A stretch of DNA of 64,000 nucleotides from contig NW_001799019.1 of assembly GCF_000165425.1 (NCBI RefSeq), positions 65,165-129,164 of the forward strand, in the 5' to 3' direction. The notes under the pieces were generated by a model. That model had not been told where the DNA came from. It made no database searches and saw nothing but the letters and a program-made list of their open reading frames with translations. This document shows positions 1-12,917 of the stretch, in pieces; positions within the stretch are counted from its first letter, which is position 1; the number at the start of each line of letters is the position of its first letter. Origin of the DNA: Paramecium tetraurelia (taxonomy: Eukaryota > Ciliophora > Oligohymenophorea > Peniculida > Parameciidae). The position numbers were made by a program, and so were the translations under genes.

Positions 1-773
1 TATCTAATTTGAGAAGCTCTCCAAGACAATCTTAGGTATTACATTTCAGAATTAGATAGTCCAATCTGCAGCCTAAGCAATTAAATCGTTAAAGTTAATT
101 ATTTTCAGCCCTTCTCATTATCTGTTTCTAACCACACAGACATGAAATTTGTTTCATTTTAGTATTGCAATGTTGGCACAAATAGCTTTTATTGTTAGTA
201 ATATTTAATTTATTTGGTTTTTTGCAATGCAAACATATGAGTCTTTAATATTGATGATTATTTGAGCATCTGAATATGAAGGGTTCAACTAAATCTCTTG
301 AAAACGCATCCTCCTAACAAATTTTGCAATCATCAATCTAAAAATGTGAATTGCAATTTTCGCAGTAATTCTTCTCGTTCGCATTATTCAGTATTTTCAT
401 ATTTTTGCATCCAGGACAATTTACAATGTAAAAACCATTTTTGCAAGAGAAACAAATGATTCTTGAACTTTATTTTAGATTCCCCCCATTAATTGCTTAA
501 GGACATTTACAAAACAAGCATTCAAATATTCTTTGCTTTGCCCCACAAATACATTGTGTTATTGTGTTGAGGTCTCCGTATTTAAAAAATCTAAGGCATA
601 GCCAAAATTTATTACTTAATATTTTAGCAACTTGTACATTTTACACAAACTGTTTTTATATTACAATCCAAACAATCTAATACATGAATACCCTTTTATT
701 CAACATATTTTATGTTAAATTTTAAAATTTCTTTATTATTTCCACATCCAAAACAAAAATAATAATTTTCCAT
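1..773 (-). CDS. Cysteine-rich zinc-ribbon-like protein (3' end outside window)
   Basis: The ATG is at 773 and the frame runs off the left edge. One 25-nt intron (591-615, GTAATA...CTTAG) joins the two frames. The product has many C-x2-C pairs spaced 15-25 residues apart (CFGCG, CLDC, CVKC, CICG, CLFCKC, CFSC, CPGC, CENC and others), typical of stacked zinc ribbons or treble clefs. No catalytic motif or membrane segment is visible. I do not recognise the family. Zinc binding is inferred from the cysteine spacing only, and the C-terminus is missing. Confidence 0.7.
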
Positions 774-1075
774 TTATAATATTAAGAATTAAGATATATT
801 TTTCATACAACTCCTACATTTACTAATTTCAATTTCTATTAAAATTACACTAAAATCTGCATTATATTAAAAATGAATCAAAGATGAAATAATAGTAGAG
901 CAATTTAATTAATCTATAAATGAAATAGAATGTTCTTGAAATGCTTCCTTTCTTTTAATTACAAGTTTACAGCCAAGGGGAAGAATTTTAATTATTTACA
1001 CCTTGCATCTTGGATATAAGAAAATATGAACATAATTTAATATACTATTATTTATTAATATTATAAAAATAATAT
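774..1075. other. Intergenic, nothing identified
   Basis: AT-rich stretch between the zinc-ribbon gene start and the tRNA terminator. Both strands are dense in TGA and I see no coding or RNA structure. Confidence 0.5.
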
Positions 1076-1081
1076 AAAAAA
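1076..1081 (-). terminator. Pol III T-run terminator of tRNA-Pro
   Basis: A run of six A on the + strand is T6 on the minus strand. It lies four bases past the tRNA 3' end, the expected RNA polymerase III terminator. Confidence 0.75.
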
Positions 1082-1084
1082 GAA

Positions 1085-1155
1085 GGGCTCTCCCGGGAAT
1101 TGAACCCGGCTCACATGCACCCTAAGCATGCATACTACCGATATACTAGAAAGCC
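1085..1155 (-). tRNA. tRNA-Pro(AGG)
   Basis: The minus strand folds as a cloverleaf. The acceptor stem GGCTTTC pairs with GAGAGCC. The anticodon stem CATGC/GCATG encloses loop TTAGGGT, so the anticodon is AGG (Pro, CCU). The T arm is CGGGTTCAATTCCCG. The D stem is weak (G-U rich). Position 73 is C, as in eukaryotic tRNA-Pro. There is no intron. A T6 terminator follows. Confidence 0.92.
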
Positions 1156-1783
1156 TTGGTTAATACTTATGTCATTTTTGAGTATTTCAAGTACAACTTA
1201 AAAATTGACAATTTTATTCAAGGAAAGATATCGACTAAAACATCCAAAAAATACAGAGGAGCATTTATCAATATTATATAATTATTTATAAAACAATAAA
1301 TTTGAAAATTGAGGTTTATATTTTATTGATCATAAATATATATATTTAAGTTTTATATAAAATGTATATATATTTTAACGATAAAATAATTGAGATTTAA
1401 TTTTAAAATCGAGCAAAGGTTTTCGATTGATTTAGCATTTTATGCGAAATTGCAGAAAAAGTTTGGAGGAAAATAAATTACTATAAAATCTTAGAGTGGA
1501 AGGACATTTTAGATAAGTTGGTGTAATTAGGGGATTGCGATTGAACTATGGGGGAATAGATTTTTGATTGGGATTGATGAATATAGTAGTAGTGGGTGAG
1601 ATGATGGGTCTGAGATGAGTGGATCAGGATTTGAAATTATTATGTATATGGTTGCCAAATAATTGTAGGCAAAATATTAATTTTATTAATTTTTATGGTC
1701 TTTCTCTTTGCGCTCATAAAGATGTATCATTTTATGTTGAAATAGCGCAAAATTTATGTGCTTAATAATTAATAATATTTATA
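1156..1783. other. Intergenic, nothing identified
   Basis: No frame stays open for long on either strand. It separates the tRNA from the SET gene and presumably holds its promoter, but I see no clear motif. Confidence 0.5.
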
Positions 1784-2944
1784 ATGAGTACTCAGTGCAT
1801 CAAAGAGCAAAGCAACACGTAACCAATTTCAATTTTTGATCCTTAAGAAGAAAAGAAGATAGAACTGTAAAAGTTCAAAAAGAGTAAAGTGTGTGCTGAA
1901 TGCAAATCTTGGATAATAAGACAAAAGTCAGTTGGATGTGGAATATGTGAAGATGTATATCATCTGTCTTGTATGGTAATATTTTGTGGCATAGTTTAGA
2001 GACCTAAATTGACACGGAAACCTAAAAAATGGACATGCACTCGTTGTCTTGAGTTAAAGAACACATTTCCAGATACAAATGAATTGGAAATAGATACTTT
2101 ATGTGGGCGATGTTAAAAGCATGTATAGTGTGATGATGAGGAATTTTGTTCTAAATGTTCTAAAGTATTTCATAGCAAGTGTTATGGCCCAAAAAAAGTA
2201 GCGCCTATATGTATATTCTGTGAGCAATAAAAACCGCCAAAAATAAAATAAAATAAAAATTTGGTGCAATTCCTACCGCTAAAAATCTCATTAAAAAACC
2301 AGAACTCTTTCATTTTACCTTGTTGCATCTACGACGACACTCTACGCGAAAGGTGTTTCAATTCTATTCAATATGCACTCTATTGTCAAAATATTAGTTT
2401 CAATGATGATCTAGTGTATGACTCAGTCTAGAAACAAGAGAATAATGTGGCACTTGAAAAATTGGAACCATTGACAGGTAAGGATCTTGAAGCTTTCAAA
2501 AAGTATAAATAAGTGACTAAGCATGGTTATTATGCCCCTGTGATAGTGGAATACAATACGGATTAGGGATTTTATGTCAAGGCAGTTCAACCAATAGCCA
2601 ATAATACATTGATATGCGAATATGCAGGGGAAGTGTTTCGATTTGCAGATCAAGTGTACAGCACATCTGATTCTATGATGAGTTTGCTTGAAACTAGTTT
2701 TGCAGCCACTTCTTTAGTGATCATACCACAAAAATATGGCAATCTTGCAAAATATTTATCGGGAATTAATAATACAAAAAAAAATAGTAAGAAATAATAA
2801 TAAAATGTGAAATCCTAAAGATTTAATGTGGAGGGCGAATCAAGAGTGATCTTGTATGCTTGTCGAGATATCAGGACAGGGGAAGTGCTCTATTATGATT
2901 ATAATGAAGGTGGATTCAATTATAATACAAGATTCTTTGTTTGA
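1784..2944 (+). CDS. PHD-SET histone methyltransferase, ATXR5/6-TXR1-like (H3K27 monomethylation)
   Basis: Uninterrupted 386-codon frame. Residues about 37-85 form a PHD finger (C-x2-C, C-x2-C, H-x2-C, C-x2-C). A second Cys pair cluster with an F-H-x3-C element spans about 105-145. The SET domain covers about 248-386, with ICEYAGEV, SDSMMSLL, NLAKYLSGINN and the catalytic-site LYYDYN near the C-terminus. SDSMM and SGINN are hallmarks of plant ATXR5/6 and Tetrahymena TXR1, which monomethylate H3K27 and control heterochromatin replication. That function is inferred from family. There is no AdoMet post-SET Cys cluster, as in ATXR5/6. It should act in the nucleus, most likely on replicating macronuclear chromatin. 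Confidence 0.85.
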
Positions 2945-3069
2945 TTTATTATACTTTAAAGCAGAAATAATTTACGGCTTTAATCATTTTTATCTCTATT
3001 TCAACATTTTTATCAATCTCTTAAAATTAAATAAATTATTGGTTTTTTAATTTGTGAACAAATAAGAAC

Positions 3070-4101
3070 ATGTTTACTATTAATACATAAATCATTTACA
3101 AATTGCCAGACTTCATACCAAATCTTAATATTGATTTGTCATTTCCTCAAATCCTAACACCTAAATACAGACCTCCTCCCCTCAAGAAACATCCTGTTTT
3201 AGATTCGCCTGATGAAATCAAAAAATGGTTAGAATAGAGAAGGAAAAGATACCCCAATAAGCAAAAACCTACTGTGGATGAAAATGCACAAGAACTTTCG
3301 ATCTTGGAAATTAAACTGAGAAAGAAGATTTTAATTTTGAGTGGAAGCAGTAGGAGAACATAAATTAAAGCTAAGTAAATGAAGGAACTCTGTAAGGTTC
3401 TTACTGAATCAAAAAGAATTCAGAAGAAAATGAATATTATTGAACCATAAATTAGTTCTGATTCAGAAGAAAATGATAAGGAGGAAAAAGATTAAAAAAT
3501 AGATGACAAGGAAGCGATATCAAAAGAAATAACCAAATTATAAAAGAAGTTAAGTAATAATAGACCAAGGGAATATTATAAATAGGTGAAAGAAGCAGGA
3601 GAATAATAGTAGTTATCAAAGATGGAAAAGTAGATAATCAAAACTAAAATTAAGGATCTCAAGGTAAAGTTAAAGTAATTAAATCCAGAACCTGAACAAG
3701 TTAAGGAATACTAAAATGTAATTAGATAAGAGAACACACAGACTTTAGAAGATCATACTAAGGAGATGATTGACAATTTAGAGGAATAGAAAGAGAAGAT
3801 GTAACAATTTTATTGATATAAAAATAGTGAGAATTTATTGGAGGAATCATTAAATTACAGAGTCAATCCAGCCAACTTTAGGTATAAGAGTAACACTCTC
3901 TATACAAATATGCTGATTGGGGAGATTTTTAGAGAAAGACAATATGTTTTGTAGGCAATCAGATAATTGGTGAAGGAGAACTTTTTCGAGGTGAAGGAAT
4001 AAGGGGGACTTGAATGTATTACATCAGAATCAGATGAGGAGGAACAAGAAAGCAGTGAGGAGGAGAAAGGGTTTTAGGAAGAGATGGAAGAGTATTTTTG
4101 A
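3070..4101 (+). CDS. NUFIP1-like nuclear protein
   Basis: Two exons around a 27-nt intron (3801-3827) that carries an in-frame TGA, leaving 334 residues. The N-terminus holds a proline-rich stretch followed by DEIKKWLEQRRKRYP, which matches the E-[IV]-x-K-W-x2-ERRK-x-[FY]-P signature of NUFIP1/Rsa1 (box C/D snoRNP assembly, and ribophagy in animals). The middle is a long charged, Q-rich coiled coil. The C-terminus is acidic (SDEEEQESSEEE). The C-terminal part (LYTNMLIGEIFRERQ) also resembles the NUFIP tail. No zinc finger is visible. The role in snoRNP assembly is inferred from the family. The stop is 38 bp from the convergent kinase gene. Confidence 0.65.
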
Positions 4102-4138
4102 GATTTGAATTTGAAATAGGAAAGCTTGATAAATGAAT

Positions 4139-5794
<1,656 letters not shown>

Positions 5795-6080
5795 TTTGAA
5801 TTTATTTAAATTAAATCGTTGATGGATAATATAAAAAAATCATAGCACAATTTCTATTGATCTATTTTAGAAGATATATATAGTGAAAGGCATGATGAAT
5901 AAGCCTAAACTTTAGAAAGCCCTTCAAATTCAGGAAGGAACCAATTAGGGAAATAGATATTACGGGATTTCATTTAATAGAAGAATTTGAAGATAGATAA
6001 AACAAGGATATAATGGAAGGACAAATTTTTAGGTTAACCTTATATCATTTGTAGAGGTGATATAACTCAATAATGAAAAT

Positions 6081-7547
6081 ATGCATATTGTTAATCTTCT
6101 CCTAACTGTTTCCTATATACATGAATTTATACTTTATCTTTTTTCTGCTATTCGTTCAGCATCTCAAAATTATACTACCTAAGATGAAAATGGAAGAGTT
6201 ATCAGTTTTCCCTGTGTCCACATACAAAGAAGAGAGAATTAATCCTTTTAGTAGAAAATATGATTTGATTTATATTAATTTTTAGAAATTGTTTTGAAAT
6301 GAAAGCTAAATTGAATAGGGAGGATTATTAATTTCGAAAGAAAACAGGTTAAGAATTGATTAAATATCCTGGACAATTAAATGGGTTAGACTTTGTGGTC
6401 TCTAATTGTGAAGATTGCACAATCTATATTTGTGATCATGCTGCATAAATATTTGTGGATTTGAGTAAGAATTGCAAAATCTTTATTGGACCAGTTGAGG
6501 GCTCTATCTTTGTTAGAAAATGCGAGAATATTGAAATAAGTGTTGCATCAAGTTAATTTAGAGTCTCAAATTCAAATAAGTACTAAATCAATAATATATT
6601 ATCTAGCATCTAATGTTTTGTCTATACTTCAAGCGATCCAGCACTTGAGAAATCAACAGGCATCAGTTTTGCTCCATATAATTTCACTTATCCTGGGATC
6701 ACTGAAGATTTTGGGAAAGCCAAGTTGGATCCCGCAAATAATAAATGGAGTTAGGTTTTTGATTTCACTCCTAATGCTGAAGCCAGTAATTGGACTCTCT
6801 TACATCCTTCCTAATTTCATTTAGTAAGCAAATCATTTGAAGGCCTTGAAGAACCAGAATAATGTCCTGTTCCTATCCCTACCACTTATGGGGGAACATG
6901 TACTAAGAAAATCATTTTGGGGAGTGCTGATTAGAAAGCCAATGGATTGGAATTCGATTTTTTGATGGGCAAAGACAATGTCAAGAACCAATAATAATTG
7001 TCTGATGAAAATCAAGTTTATTTGGAGACTCAACTCAAACCATCCAATTAGAAATAAGTTGAATAGATTTAAGGGAACTATGAAGAGTTTGTATTTGATT
7101 AGGAAAGTGTTAAAAGTACAGAGCCTTAGGTCAATTTGCAAAGTCAGACTACTTTTAATGCATTTGATGAATTGATGGCTGTCGATACTCAATCAAACAA
7201 GTAAAGAGAAGTATTTTAGAGTCAACAGATGCTTAAGGATGTAATTGATAATTTTAAACTAAATTTAGGATGCTGAAAGAAAACTAAAGGAGCAGAAAAG
7301 AAAATAGGGTTAAGAATATTTAAAGAAGTTCATGAGGTATATTAATTAATATGAGTATAGTGACTTTACAGAATTAGCGAATTAGAGAAAGATACAAAAT
7401 AGAGCTATTGTCAGGGAGAAGGTGTAGAATAAGGAGGGATGGAAGACAGTGATGACAAATATAGATGTGAAAGATAATGGAGGAGAAAAAGATGTCAGTA
7501 AAATGGCTTAAGCAATTAAAAATAAATTCATGGATGTATTAAAATGA
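6081..7547 (+). CDS. RP2/XRP2-type TBCC-domain protein with clathrin-light-chain-like tail
   Basis: The TBCC beta-helix of RP2 is clear: NCEDCTIYICDH, FIGPVEGSIFVRKC, SSQFRVSN, then WSQVFDFTPNAEASNWTLL, as in human RP2 (Arl3 GAP, ciliary traffic of lipidated cargo). The human NDPK-like domain is replaced by a charged helical region of about 100 residues ending KDVSKMAQAIKNKF, which resembles the C-terminus of clathrin light chain (KDVSRMR, with an upstream EEY/NR/W pattern). Introns are 6251-6285 (35 nt) and 7241-7268. The start is uncertain: ATG 6081 gives 467 residues, while ATG 6299 gives 406 and almost no N-terminus. There is no obvious MG acylation start. The light-chain match is pattern-based inference. 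Confidence 0.75.
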
Positions 7548-7585
7548 TATAAGACATAATTAAATATATTATATAATAATATAAA

Positions 7586-8565
7586 ATGGGCAATAAAGCT
7601 CTTTGTTGTTCTACTTAATCTGAACTGCAATCGTAGATGTGCAAATTAGATGGTCGACCTCAGGCGTAGATAATTTAATAGACTGATGTGAATGGCTGCA
7701 GAGTTGTTTTGAGTTTGGGAAAACTATTTAATGAGCAGGTTGACATCATTGTGTTGGCAACAACTCAAAAATTGAAACTGAATAATCAGGCATCTGAGCA
7801 CATTAAGTAGGTTATTGTGATTATTTGATAGAAAATTCGGTAGTAATTAAATATTGAATGAATTGCACCAAATTCTTTTGAGCGAAGGAGGAAAAGTGTA
7901 ATTGGGATCTGTAGTGCACACTCATGCTGGCGAGGTTGTTTTTTGTGTAAAGATGTTAGATGCCCTATGATTATATCTTCTTTGCTGTATTGCCAAATGC
8001 TACTGATTCTTCGATAATAGTGTTGAATGAGTCACTAGAATAAGAGATGATATCTTCGCTGGAGGAGAACTTCAGAGTAAACTCGTTTGCTGCTTATGCT
8101 GAGAAGAAGAAACTAGATTCGACAGAGTCTAGAGAAATTTAGATAGTTTATGAGGCTGTGGTGAATTGTTTAGAGAAAGCCACAGAACTGGGTGCGAAAT
8201 CAATAGCCTTCTCTGTGATGGATCAGCAAATCATTCAGATAGCAAGGAGCAAATTGGCTTCAGTGATGCTATTTGCAATCAAGAGTTTCTTGAGGGACCA
8301 TTGTGGCAAGACTTCCTTGGTGGAAATAAGGATTTCATCATGTGAAGCTCCGTCATTCAAAATTTATCGAACCTACATGAATTAGATTTTAAATGATTAG
8401 GGTGAAACTACGATTGAGAAATTATTTCAATAAGAAGAATAAATTTATTAATAGGAATTCAAAATTGACAGTTAGACTGATATCAAGAAAGACGATATTC
8501 GAAAATTTTGCAATGGATGCAAGGACGGAGGTTCTTAATAAAAGTAATTTAAGAGTTCTTTTTGA
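7586..8565 (+). CDS. Macro-domain-like protein with possible N-myristoylation site
   Basis: The frame starts MGNKALCCS, a candidate myristoylation/palmitoylation signal. Introns are 7807-7831 and 7935-7959 (or 7938-7959, same frame), leaving about 309 residues. The pattern VDIIVLATTQ, then LGSVVHTHAG, then YEAVVNCLEKATELGAKSIAF and LRDH...LVEIRISS follows the macro-domain order (NxxVDVIV, G-rich loop, A-x3-G-x-SIAF), but the diagnostic Asn and Gly positions are poorly kept. ADP-ribose binding is therefore uncertain. The C-terminus is polar, with a CNGCKDGG motif. Confidence 0.6.
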
Positions 8566-8703
8566 TTAATCTGCTCTTGTGTCTATATATTAAATATATA
8601 CGTATATATATAAATTTGAGTTCATCGGATGCAATATTGATAGGACTTAAGGCTATTAGAAACATTCATTAAATTAATTATTTTGAATTCAAAATATAGT
8701 AGC

Positions 8704-10182
8704 ATGTAACCGCAAAGTGTAGATGATTGTCTTCTTTAACAGGTAAATCTAAAGGCTTAAATAAAGTTGAGACGCATTTTCAGTTTTCCAGTCTTAATCA
8801 GAAACCATTTTCTATTGAAAAAATTTGATTCCACCACAGGGTTTATTCGTCTTTCTTGCTTGGCGAAAGAGAATAGCTTTCGATAGTTGTTAGAATATCC
8901 CAATGGAATGCAGAATTTAATGAATGTATATAAGTCCATCATCATTCTATAGATATTATTTCAATTTAACTACACCAATTGGTTTTATGATCAAAACTTC
9001 AATGCAGTATTGCCGATCTTTTCAAAGGAGAGGAAATAAGTTCAAATCCTGATCAAGAAGAATCAGGTGGAAGAATTTAAGAAGTTTTTACAAGAATTGG
9101 AAGTTAAACAAGAATGGGAACCAAGGGAGGCAGAATACGTACCCAATAAAGATATGATTAAATTATTCATTGTCTTCGAAACCAAGGAAGATGCCCAAAT
9201 TGGCTTTGGCAAAATTCAACAGTCTAAATCAATTGTAAGAATTCTATTTATATCAAAATAGTATGGCATACAAAATGCAAAAATGGAAGAAGTAGATTAC
9301 TTTTCTAAATTCTTGAGCATAGTTGCAACTAAACAACAATAATTCCAAGAATAGAGAATCAACAACATGAGAAACTATGAAGATAGAAACTATGATGAGA
9401 CTTCGAATTAATTTTAAAATTATTCTTAATAATAATAACCTCAATAATAAATTCCTTAATAATAATAATCTTAATAAGTTTAAGAAGTTTAATAAGTTTA
9501 GTAATAATCCTAATAGCAACCTCAATAGTCATATTAACAAGAACAATAATTCTACGATTATTCATCATCAGACATTGTTAGCCAAAGACTAAATTAAATA
9601 AGAACCAAAGATAAAGTCGAATTAAACTTTGCCCCATTACAAGAACAACAATTCTAATTTTCATTTGCTCCCATCTTCTATCCCCAATAAGATGTCCAAT
9701 AGCAAGAGGTCCCTATTAATCCATAACAATAACCTTAACCAGAACTATAACCATAACAAGAGCAAATATAAGTAGAACAGCCACAAGAGTAACCCAGTGC
9801 AGGATAGCCTATTGAATAAACAGATTAGAAGTAGCCAAGGGAGACTGAATCCAACAAAGAGAACTCTGTTGAGAAGAACCACGGGAGAAAGTATGATGAA
9901 GGAAGAACTGAAAATTATCAGAAACCCTATTATCAAAATAGATATCAAGTACTAATGAATATTAGCATGTAGCAAAAGAGAAGACCAAATAACGAATCAT
10001 ATTAGCATTCCAATAAATACTATGACAATTCCTATACCAGGAAACCATAACAACATTACAGTAACATTGAATTACTAATTAGTTCAGATAGATTGGAAAA
10101 TGATTTGAGAGAGTTTACAGGATATAAAAAGTATTCATAGAGACCTCAGAAGGAGTATTATGAACCAAAGAGAGAATCTTGA
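8704..10182 (+). CDS. La-motif (LARP-type) RNA-binding protein, Q/N-rich
   Basis: A single 492-codon frame needs no intron. Residues about 12-70 fit a La motif (L-I-R-N-H-F-L-L-K-K-F-D-S-T-T-G-F-I, then SCLAKENSFRQL). About residues 125-190 could be a degenerate RRM. The rest is extremely glutamine-rich, largely written as TAA/TAG, with several Y-Q-N rich and R-K-Y patches. La-related proteins bind the ends of mRNAs or RNA polymerase III transcripts and control stability or translation. Which LARP subfamily it belongs to cannot be told. The start codon places the La motif at its usual N-terminal distance. Confidence 0.6.
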
Positions 10183-10243
10183 ATTCTCTAACATTTTTGT
10201 TTAATTATTAAATTTTATCTCTACACTTTTCATATATATAATT

Positions 10244-12036
10244 ATGAATTAAACATAGAAATTGGCATATTATCCAAATTTGCTTGTAATTCTTTAAATC
10301 TTTATGGATAGGGTCAATCTGAGAGGATAATCCAATAAAATGTCGAGAGTAAGAGAGGCTTGGAGGAATATTTGGCTATTTTACAAGAAAGAGCAAACAT
10401 TGAAGATCAATATGCCAAATCCTTACACAGACTCTCCTAACAAATAGATAGATCAAGGTATTTAACTTCTTATGAATATAACAGCATAACATATTTGAGG
10501 GAATAATTGGTGAATTAGTTAAGATAGAAAATAGAAAGGTTGGAGAATTTCGTAGATTTCATCAGATCAGAAATAGCTGAACAGGTTAAAGAAATCATAT
10601 TGAATTAAAATCAAGTGTAAAGAAAGATTATTGACGAGATGAAAGGTCTTGAATGGGATTTGTAAGACAAATAGGACGACTTGATGTCAGGAAAATTGGA
10701 CTATAAGTTGTAGGCACGAGAGTTAGAGTAATCAGGAATTTAAGATATGATCTATTAATATAGTCTTGATATTTCAGAAGACAAAGCCATAAAGCAAGTA
10801 TCCAAGTAATTATACTCTAATATATCAACAGAACTCAGCAAATCTAATAAGAATGTGTCAAATTGGAAAGGGATTTCGAGATTATCGTACTATCCTATAA
10901 TGAATTCATTGATGTTTATAAAACCAAGATGGAAAGCTATTTATCTTAGATGGAGTAACAAGAGTAGTAAAAGCTGCTGGTGCAAAAGGATACCTTGATG
11001 AAGCTCTTTCTATTTGAGTCTTCCATTTCGAAATAGTCATTGCAAGATACCGAAAAATTGAATGATCAGATCAGAAAGACAAATCTCCAAGACGTCATAG
11101 AGAATTTTATTATGAAATATCAAAGACCTCAAGAAGCACCTAGAATACTTGAATTCAGACCTTATTCTTCCTTTTTATCTAAGACCATCGAGAGCATGAG
11201 GAGTCAGGAGTACCAAAAGTTAAAGGATGTCATCAAAGCACATAATGACACATTCTACAATATATATGAGGACTATGTGAAAAAGAATGTATGCAATATT
11301 TTAATAATCGATAGAATTTGTAAACTATAGAGGAGTAAGAATTAACTCATTTGATTAGTCGTAACAGTGTGTAGGCTATATACAAGATTATGTAAATTCA
11401 CATTAATTGTGTATGGAATGCTAATGAGATTTAAAATAATGAGACCATTGTAGGTCTACTTAGATAAAGCACTTAGAATAGATTGCTTTGGTGCTAGGCT
11501 TTGGAGATATAGGCAAACAAAAGTAACTACAAGGTGCAATCAAATGATGCTTATGAATAACTAATTAAATGGAGTCAGAAGATAATAAATTTAGTACTTT
11601 TAATGTCCTATATAGAGTGTATAGAGTTTTTGGATGCTTCCCCATTAAGAAAGCTAATCACTGTTAGTTCGTTGATTCACATTGCAGTTTAGAATAAGAA
11701 ACACTTTTTGATGTATAACATCAAGGATAACAAAGTCTTGCAGACAGCAGATTTCATAGAAGCCTCTGTTGTCCAAGCTGTATATGATGCCTTGGTTGAG
11801 GAAATAAAGGAAGTCACAACTTAGGAAGAGAGAATAAGAAAGTACATATTTGGTTGTAATGAAGATAAAAAATTAATATCCTGACTTAATTATCAAAGAT
11901 CTGCTTCACTTTGTTGTAGTTCAACCCAGTAAGTGTAATTAAAATCTATGCAGAGAACTATTTGAAGTAGTTATCCGTGGCTCAAGATGCTACTGAGAAT
12001 TTAATGTTTTAGATTGAGAGTTTTGAGTAATTTTGA
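10244..12036 (+). CDS. F-BAR domain membrane-remodelling protein
   Basis: Five exons; introns 10286-10311, 10806-10831 (ends CAG), 11289-11314 and 11842-11864 (ends AAG, least certain). The spliced length is 563 codons. The start of the F-BAR domain is diagnostic: R-G-L-E-E-Y-L-A-I-L-Q-E-R-A-N-I-E-D-Q-Y followed by AKSLHRLS, then about 250 residues of helical coiled coil with MKGLEWDLQDKQDDL and FRPYSSFLS. No SH3 domain is seen. The C-terminus is another all-helical domain ending FNPVSVIKIYAENYLKQL. F-BAR proteins bend membranes at endocytic or contractile sites. The role here is inferred. Confidence 0.75.
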
Positions 12037-12586
12037 AATAAAGTCATATTCTATAAAAATACATATAAATAAATAAATATCAAAATATAATTTAGACTAA
12101 TAAACTGGGGAGACAATTCATTGATTTATAATATCTGGATCGTACAAAAATCTGAACTAATAAAAATCTCTGGATAATTGTTCCATCCTTTATGAAATTT
12201 TCTTTATGAGCTTTATTCCGGCTCGTTCGCTGGTTATTCCCAAGAATTATACTAAAAGTTAACCTGAAAAATATGAATTAAAAATTAGAATTTCCACTAA
12301 TTGATAGCCTTCTCACATAGTTATAATTAGGACTTCAATTGTTATGAAGTTGAGTAATTCTGTTTCAAATATAATTTTTGATAGAATCCAGCCCTGATTA
12401 CTATTCCTAAGCTAACAACCTTCTAACTGATAAAAGAATTTTGATTTTTGTTATCTCTAATTACAAAACATAGTTAGACGATTTAAATTAATATCTCTCA
12501 TCCAAAGAAATTATTGTCACTTATACTTACTAGAAGTCAAGGAGGGTGTGTTCACAAAAATATCATCACTTCAAGAAACTTAAACT
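12037..12586. other. Intergenic, nothing identified
   Basis: AT-rich. Short open stretches exist but none can be joined into a convincing exon set. Confidence 0.4.
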
Positions 12587-12859
12587 ATGAATTTGAATAT
12601 ATATTTTAAAAATATGTTAAATCAAGATTAAATAGTTTAAAAATTACAAGGATATCAAAATAAACTAATGATTTTACTGAACAGAAATGACATCTAATTA
12701 GATCTTAATGATTATTAGACAGGAATGAAAATTATGTTATACTTTGAACATTTATTTGTAAATATAGTAAATGATAATATTACAAGAAACGATGTCTCTA
12801 ATAGATCATTAAATCTAGTTTATAAAAGAAGCCTTTTGAAAATAGAAACTTCTAGATGA
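12587..12859 (+). CDS. Small hypothetical protein (90 residues)
   Basis: Uninterrupted frame from ATG to TGA with mixed composition: a helical, charged N-terminus, then MKIMLYFEHLFVNIV and a basic tail. There are no recognised domains and no close partner. It could be a gene remnant. The region just upstream also contains open frame fragments. Confidence 0.35.
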
Positions 12860-12917
12860 TTAAATATATTTCATATATATATTCTTCTGTTGTTGTTATT
12901 GTGTATTAAGAATAATA

